Of a stretch of 21,028 nucleotides of DNA, positions 18,449 through 21,028 are shown in pieces (positions within the stretch are counted from its first letter, which is position 1; every line of letters starts with the position of its first letter). The notes beneath the pieces were generated by a model. That model was not told the origin of the DNA. It saw nothing but the letters and a program-made list of their open reading frames with translations, and made no database searches. This DNA comes from a virus. A program made the translations under genes and the position numbers. The stretch spans positions 1 to 21,028 of the IMG/VR virus record IMGVR_UViG_3300035664_000103. One strand, given 5' to 3'.

Positions 18449-18684
18449 AAACTCTGCTGACTGCTCTGCTGTTCGCGTTCGTCGATCATCGCCCGGCGAT
18501 GCCGCCGCCGCTGCCAGAGTGGTCGGTGGTAGAGGTTCTCATACCGCATCATCCTGTGCCGCCGTCTGGCGACAAGTGTGTTTGGGTTACGTTCGTCGTC
18601 CGTGACGGGACATTGCACGGCGGCGGTGGGACGATGCCGCTTCGGTGGCTGAACACCATGCCGTGGAGGAAAAGTGAGCGATAA
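18445..18684 (+). CDS. Small protein with signal-like N-terminus (79 aa)
   Basis: GTG 18445 has a perfect AAGGAGG at 18434-18440 and overlaps the preceding TGA. Residues 1-12 (MKTLLTALLFAF) form a short hydrophobic segment after a basic residue, suggesting a signal peptide or membrane anchor. The rest contains a proline-rich stretch (HRPAMPPPLPEW) and beta-like segments (SVVEVLIPHHPVPP; KCVWVTFVVRDGTLHGGGG). Family and function are unknown. Together with the genes at 15670 and 16268 it makes three probable exported proteins in this early region. The end overlaps the next gene by 11 bases. Confidence 0.55.
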   Translation: MKTLLTALLFAFVDHRPAMPPPLPEWSVVEVLIPHHPVPPSGDKCVWVTFVVRDGTLHGGGGTMPLRWLNTMPWRKSER

Positions 18685-19165
18685 CGAAAAAACGATTGGG
18701 AGGTGGGGCGTGAGTGAGCATCAACCAATCGACCTCGACGACCTTCGTCGCGTCAGCGTGAAGGTCCGCTGGATGACCGATGACAACTGGCTGGCCGACA
18801 TGGTCGAGTTGGCCTGCGACGAGATCTCCCGGCTCCGCGAGGACAACGACGAACAATGCCGATTGCACGGCGTCGGAAGCCAGCGCGAGCTACGCCAGCT
18901 TGCCGTCATCGAAGAACAGGCCAGGGAGATCGCCCGGCTCCGCGAGGAGCGGCGGTGGGTGCCGGTGGGGGAGAGGTTGCCGCCTGTCGGGCAAGACGAA
19001 AAAGTCCTTGTGGCTTGGCGGTATCAAGACGAGCCGAAAGAAGAGTTCGTGGTCTCTGAATCGTGGCACCTTCGCCTCGGACTATTCCTCGACAAGGAAG
19101 AGTTTGAGTTCCCGGGCGTGAAGTTCTGGATGCCGCTGCCGCCGGGGCCGGAGGGCGACGGGTGA
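18674..19165 (+). CDS. Coiled-coil plus DUF551-like phage protein (163 aa)
   Basis: The GTG start at 18674 follows GGAGG at 18665-18669. The N-terminal 50 residues carry a short acidic segment (QPIDLDDLRRVSVKVRWM). Residues 40-95 are a likely coiled coil (EISRLREDNDEQCRLHG; LAVIEEQAREIARLREER). The C-terminal 70 residues follow the DUF551 pattern: RRWVPVGERLPPVGQDEKVL, VAWRYQDEP and a final KFWMPLPPGP. The combination of coiled coil and DUF551 is frequent in phage early proteins; its role is unknown. It shares only the DUF551 part with the gene at 15467. The stop overlaps the next GTG by 4 bases. Confidence 0.7.
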   Translation: MSDNEKTIGRWGVSEHQPIDLDDLRRVSVKVRWMTDDNWLADMVELACDEISRLREDNDEQCRLHGVGSQRELRQLAVIEEQAREIARLREERRWVPVGERLPPVGQDEKVLVAWRYQDEPKEEFVVSESWHLRLGLFLDKEEFEFPGVKFWMPLPPGPEGDG

Positions 19166-19542
19166 CGACCAGGCCCAGCCGCGAGCAGTTCACTGCCGCC
19201 TACCTCAATCTCAGCCTGACGGTGGACGACATTGCCCTCCGGTTTCGCGTCAGCGACACAACGATCAAAAGCTGGGCACGTCGATTCAATCTGCCGCCGC
19301 GGAAGACAGGCGGATGGCGAGGAAACAAGCCAGCACCGCGAATCGTGCTTAAGGCAGAAGAGAACCATTGTGAGCCCGTAGACGACGGGCCGATGTGGGG
19401 CGATCCCACACCTGAGCAGATCGTGGAGCTTGCGGCGTACTGCCGGGCTCGCAACATCTTGACCATGCAGACCATGCAAGACCTGCACTGCGAGCACCGC
19501 CAGACTGGCCGGTGCTGGAGGTGCCGACGCGGCCTGACTTGA
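19162..19542 (+). CDS. Helix-turn-helix phage protein with C-terminal cysteines
   Basis: GTG 19162 overlaps the preceding stop (GTGA). Residues 8-43 form a homeodomain-like or terminase-small-subunit-like helix-turn-helix (AAYLNLSLTVDDIALRFRVS then DTTIKSWARRFNLPPR). The C-terminus has C93 and then C109, C118 and C121, with the word CWRCRRG, which might bind zinc. The HTH resembles those used by phage regulators and by transposase or terminase small subunits. Because it sits in the early region, a transcription regulator is more likely than a packaging protein. Confidence 0.6.
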   Translation: MTTRPSREQFTAAYLNLSLTVDDIALRFRVSDTTIKSWARRFNLPPRKTGGWRGNKPAPRIVLKAEENHCEPVDDGPMWGDPTPEQIVELAAYCRARNILTMQTMQDLHCEHRQTGRCWRCRRGLT

Positions 19543-19552
19543 CCAGAGCTTC

Positions 19553-19975
19553 ATGCTGGAACGCATGATCTGGGAAGTGCTGGCACTCCACGAGCTTGAC
19601 GACGACCTGGCCGAGCACTGCGCTGCGCACCTGTGCCGGGCAGGATCGGAGATGCAGCGGGAGTTTCGCGTCGGCCGGTCGAGGACGCCGCTGTGCGTGA
19701 CCTACGGTGAGGATGCAGACCCGGTCGGATGGGTTGCCACCCACGTCTGGCGTGGTGTCCAGACGGTCGAGGGGTTCGTGCATCCGCTACTGCGGCGTCG
19801 AGGGCTGGCCCGCATCAGCGTGCTCTCGCTTCTTTCGCGCGGACACCTCGACATCCGCAAGCCGGTCGCGGTGTTCTCGCCTGCGTGCGTCGAGCTCGCG
19901 TACCAGTGCCGTTTTGACGACGTGCGGCTGTTCCAGCGAGACAGAGTCGGCGACTGGCAGGAGACGCGGGCATGA
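19553..19975 (+). CDS. GNAT-like acetyltransferase family protein
   Basis: A 140-residue protein; ATG 19553 is chosen, with ATG 19565 as alternative, and neither has a strong ribosome-binding site. The centre follows the GNAT pattern: a beta strand PVGWVATHVWRGVQ, then VEGFVHPLLRRRGLARISVL (motif A, with the acetyl-CoA loop R-R-R-G-L-A) and, near the C-terminus, VAVFSPACVELAYQCRFDDV (motif B-like). GNAT enzymes move an acetyl group from acetyl-CoA to amines on small molecules or proteins. The phosphate-binding loop is imperfect (RRRGLA rather than QxxGxG/A), so activity is uncertain. Phage GNAT proteins may modify host factors. The end overlaps rusA by 4 bases. Confidence 0.6.
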   Translation: MLERMIWEVLALHELDDDLAEHCAAHLCRAGSEMQREFRVGRSRTPLCVTYGEDADPVGWVATHVWRGVQTVEGFVHPLLRRRGLARISVLSLLSRGHLDIRKPVAVFSPACVELAYQCRFDDVRLFQRDRVGDWQETRA

Positions 19976-20367
19976 TCTGCTTCACGGTCGACGGCGATCC
20001 AGTTCCGCAGCCGCGCCCGCGAGTGTCGACGCGGGGCGGATTCGCTCGGGCCTACGTTCCGGCATCGCATCCGGTGCATGCCTACCGCGAGGCCGTGGCT
20101 CTGTCGGCCACGATTGCAGGCCTCAGGGAGTGTTGCGAGCCATTGAACGTGTGCATCGTCGCGGTGTTCAAGCGGCCAGCGTCGCACGTGACGGCTCGAG
20201 GTGTCGTAAAGGCGACAGCCCCGAAAGTTCCTAGGCCAGACGTGGACAACATTGCCAAAGCGGTGCTCGACGCTCTCGGCGACTTCTTCGACGACACGCT
20301 GGTGGAATCGCTCTCGGTTTCCAAAAGCTACGGCGACGTGGCCTCAACGAAAGTGGTGATCGCGTGA
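19972..20367 (+). CDS. rusA: RusA-type Holliday junction resolvase
   Basis: A 131-residue protein starting at ATG 19972 (ATGA overlap). The N-terminus FTVDGDPVPQPRPRVSTRG is the usual RusA start (beta strand with 'P.pK.RPR'). The catalytic region PRPDVDNIAKAVLDALGDFF then DDTLVESLSVSKSYG carries D90 and D92 of PDVDN and the later D107/D108, which coordinate magnesium. RusA is a dimeric endonuclease that resolves four-way junctions made during phage recombination and clears branched DNA before packaging. It is probably the partner of the RecT-like protein at 10171. The stop overlaps the GTG of the methyltransferase gene. Confidence 0.92.
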   Translation: MICFTVDGDPVPQPRPRVSTRGGFARAYVPASHPVHAYREAVALSATIAGLRECCEPLNVCIVAVFKRPASHVTARGVVKATAPKVPRPDVDNIAKAVLDALGDFFDDTLVESLSVSKSYGDVASTKVVIA

Positions 20368-20888
20368 ACGACAAGAGCCTGCACGACTACCTCCGCGGCG
20401 TGGCGATCCAGCCGGGCGTGCGTCGGTACCTCGAGGTCGGATGCCGCGACGGCGACAGTCTGCGGCAGATCGTGGCCAACTCGGCCGTGCTCGAGCGGAT
20501 CGTGGTCTGCGACATGTGGGGGTCGCTGTACGGCGGCACCGGCCGCGGCAATCACGACCACATCGACGCGATGCTGAATGCGTTCGCTTTCACGGGCCAC
20601 CGGCTGTTCCTTGACGGCGACAGCAAAGAGCTCGTGCCGACGATCCACGACGAGTTCGACCTGGTGCTCGTGGACGGCGACCACTCGCCGGCAGGTGCCC
20701 TGGCAGACCTCACGCACTGCTGGCCGCTCGTCGAGCCCGGCGGGCAGCTGGTGTTCCACGACGTGTGCCATCCTGCCCATCGAGAACTGCGGGCACTGTT
20801 CCATGCGTTCATGGACGACAGGCCAGATTGCGACCAACGACTCGAGATCCTGGAGGGCCACGGCGTGGCAATCGCATGGAAGCGGTGA
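20364..20888 (+). CDS. Class I SAM-dependent methyltransferase (Methyltransf_24-like)
   Basis: A 174-residue protein from GTG 20364 (GTGA overlap). Motif I is YLEVGCRDGDSLRQI (22-36), with D50 (VVCD) at the end of the second strand as the likely ribose ligand. Motif IV is FDLVLVDGDHSPAGALADLT (98-117), followed by CWPLVEPGGQLVFHDVCHPA (119-138). The 'DGDHS...DL...W.LV.PGG...FHD' series is typical of Methyltransf_24 enzymes, often acting on small molecules or sugars rather than DNA. No DPPY-type DNA-methyltransferase motif is present. Its neighbour downstream may be a glycosyltransferase-like gene, so a glycan-related role is possible. Confidence 0.75.
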   Translation: MNDKSLHDYLRGVAIQPGVRRYLEVGCRDGDSLRQIVANSAVLERIVVCDMWGSLYGGTGRGNHDHIDAMLNAFAFTGHRLFLDGDSKELVPTIHDEFDLVLVDGDHSPAGALADLTHCWPLVEPGGQLVFHDVCHPAHRELRALFHAFMDDRPDCDQRLEILEGHGVAIAWKR

Positions 20889-21028
20889 CAGTGCAGCTGG
20901 ACGACTACACGCCTGACGTGGTGCTGCCGGTCGACAAAGAGTTCGCGATTCCGTACTCGCGAGCCGTAGAAGCAGGTGCAGAGATCGCGGCCCGGTCTCG
21001 CGTGGTGTTCTGCGGCATGGCTCGGCAG
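20876..21028 (+). CDS. Start of a further gene, 3' end outside window (possible glycosyltransferase-like)
   Basis: An open frame from ATG 20876 (overlapping the methyltransferase by 13 bases) continues past the window end. GTG at 20885 or 20891 are in-frame alternatives, and none has a clear ribosome-binding site. The visible 51 residues include PDVVLPVDKEFAIPYSRAVE and AARSRVVFCGMARQ. The 'VVFCGMAR' strand resembles the first beta strand of some phage-encoded glycosyltransferase-like proteins ('vvicGlaRd'), but too little is visible to assign a function. Confidence 0.5.
   Translation, partial: MEAVTVQLDDYTPDVVLPVDKEFAIPYSRAVEAGAEIAARSRVVFCGMARQ

Overview
This window is a contiguous stretch of a temperate, long-tailed (siphovirus-like) bacteriophage or of a prophage. 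It is GC-rich and densely packed: most neighbouring genes overlap by 1 or 4 bases (ATGA, TGATG, GTGA) or are separated by only a Shine-Dalgarno sequence. Several small protein types look to me like those of planctomycete-associated phages: the CGPGC-type cysteine protein at 5600, the exported YEGVG/CC-type protein at 15670, the MCECSDYDPPEF peptide at 18353 and the AASGGGE linkers at 17577. That host guess rests on memory of families, not on a search, and is only moderately secure.

Layout. Positions 1-6119 hold the end of the tail module: a probable tail-tube end, a tail assembly chaperone with a programmed -1 frameshift (the G/GT arrangement of lambda), the tape measure protein, four structural or tip-like proteins of unknown function, a cysteine-rich protein and a small charged protein. 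Positions 6085-7899 hold a small basic protein, a calcineurin-like phosphoesterase, a DUF1599/Nmad1-like protein and a small protein, followed by a stem-loop that is a likely terminator. Positions 7970-9431 form the integration module, with a complete tyrosine integrase on the minus strand and a divergent MerR/excisionase-type helix-turn-helix protein. Positions 9432-9709 are a regulatory gap with candidate promoters and several short inverted repeats.

The rightward early operon starts at 9710. It contains a RecT-like annealing protein, small unknown proteins, an AT-richer ParB/DGQHR-type gene that looks imported, a lambda O-like replication initiator carrying a built-in iteron array, a probable helicase loader and a full-length phage-encoded sliding clamp (DnaN). 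From 15467 to the end lie accessory early genes: two DUF551-like proteins, three small proteins with signal peptides, two tandem tRNA-like RNA elements, an Ea22-like coiled-coil protein, a helix-turn-helix protein, a GNAT-like protein, a RusA resolvase, a SAM methyltransferase and the start of a further gene.

How it works together. RecT-like protein and RusA would anneal and resolve recombination intermediates. The O-like initiator would bind its own in-gene repeats, the P-position protein would load the host helicase and the DnaN homologue would supply the clamp. The integrase sits between late and early modules with phage genes on both sides. This suggests that the window represents the circular or virion form, or at least that attP near int is not split here. 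No CI-type repressor, lysis gene, terminase or capsid gene is in the window.

The most unusual observations are the pair of tRNA-like elements at 16051-16233, in which acceptor and T arms are intact but the anticodon arm is replaced by a long hairpin, and the helically phased 45-bp tandem duplication inside the initiator gene.
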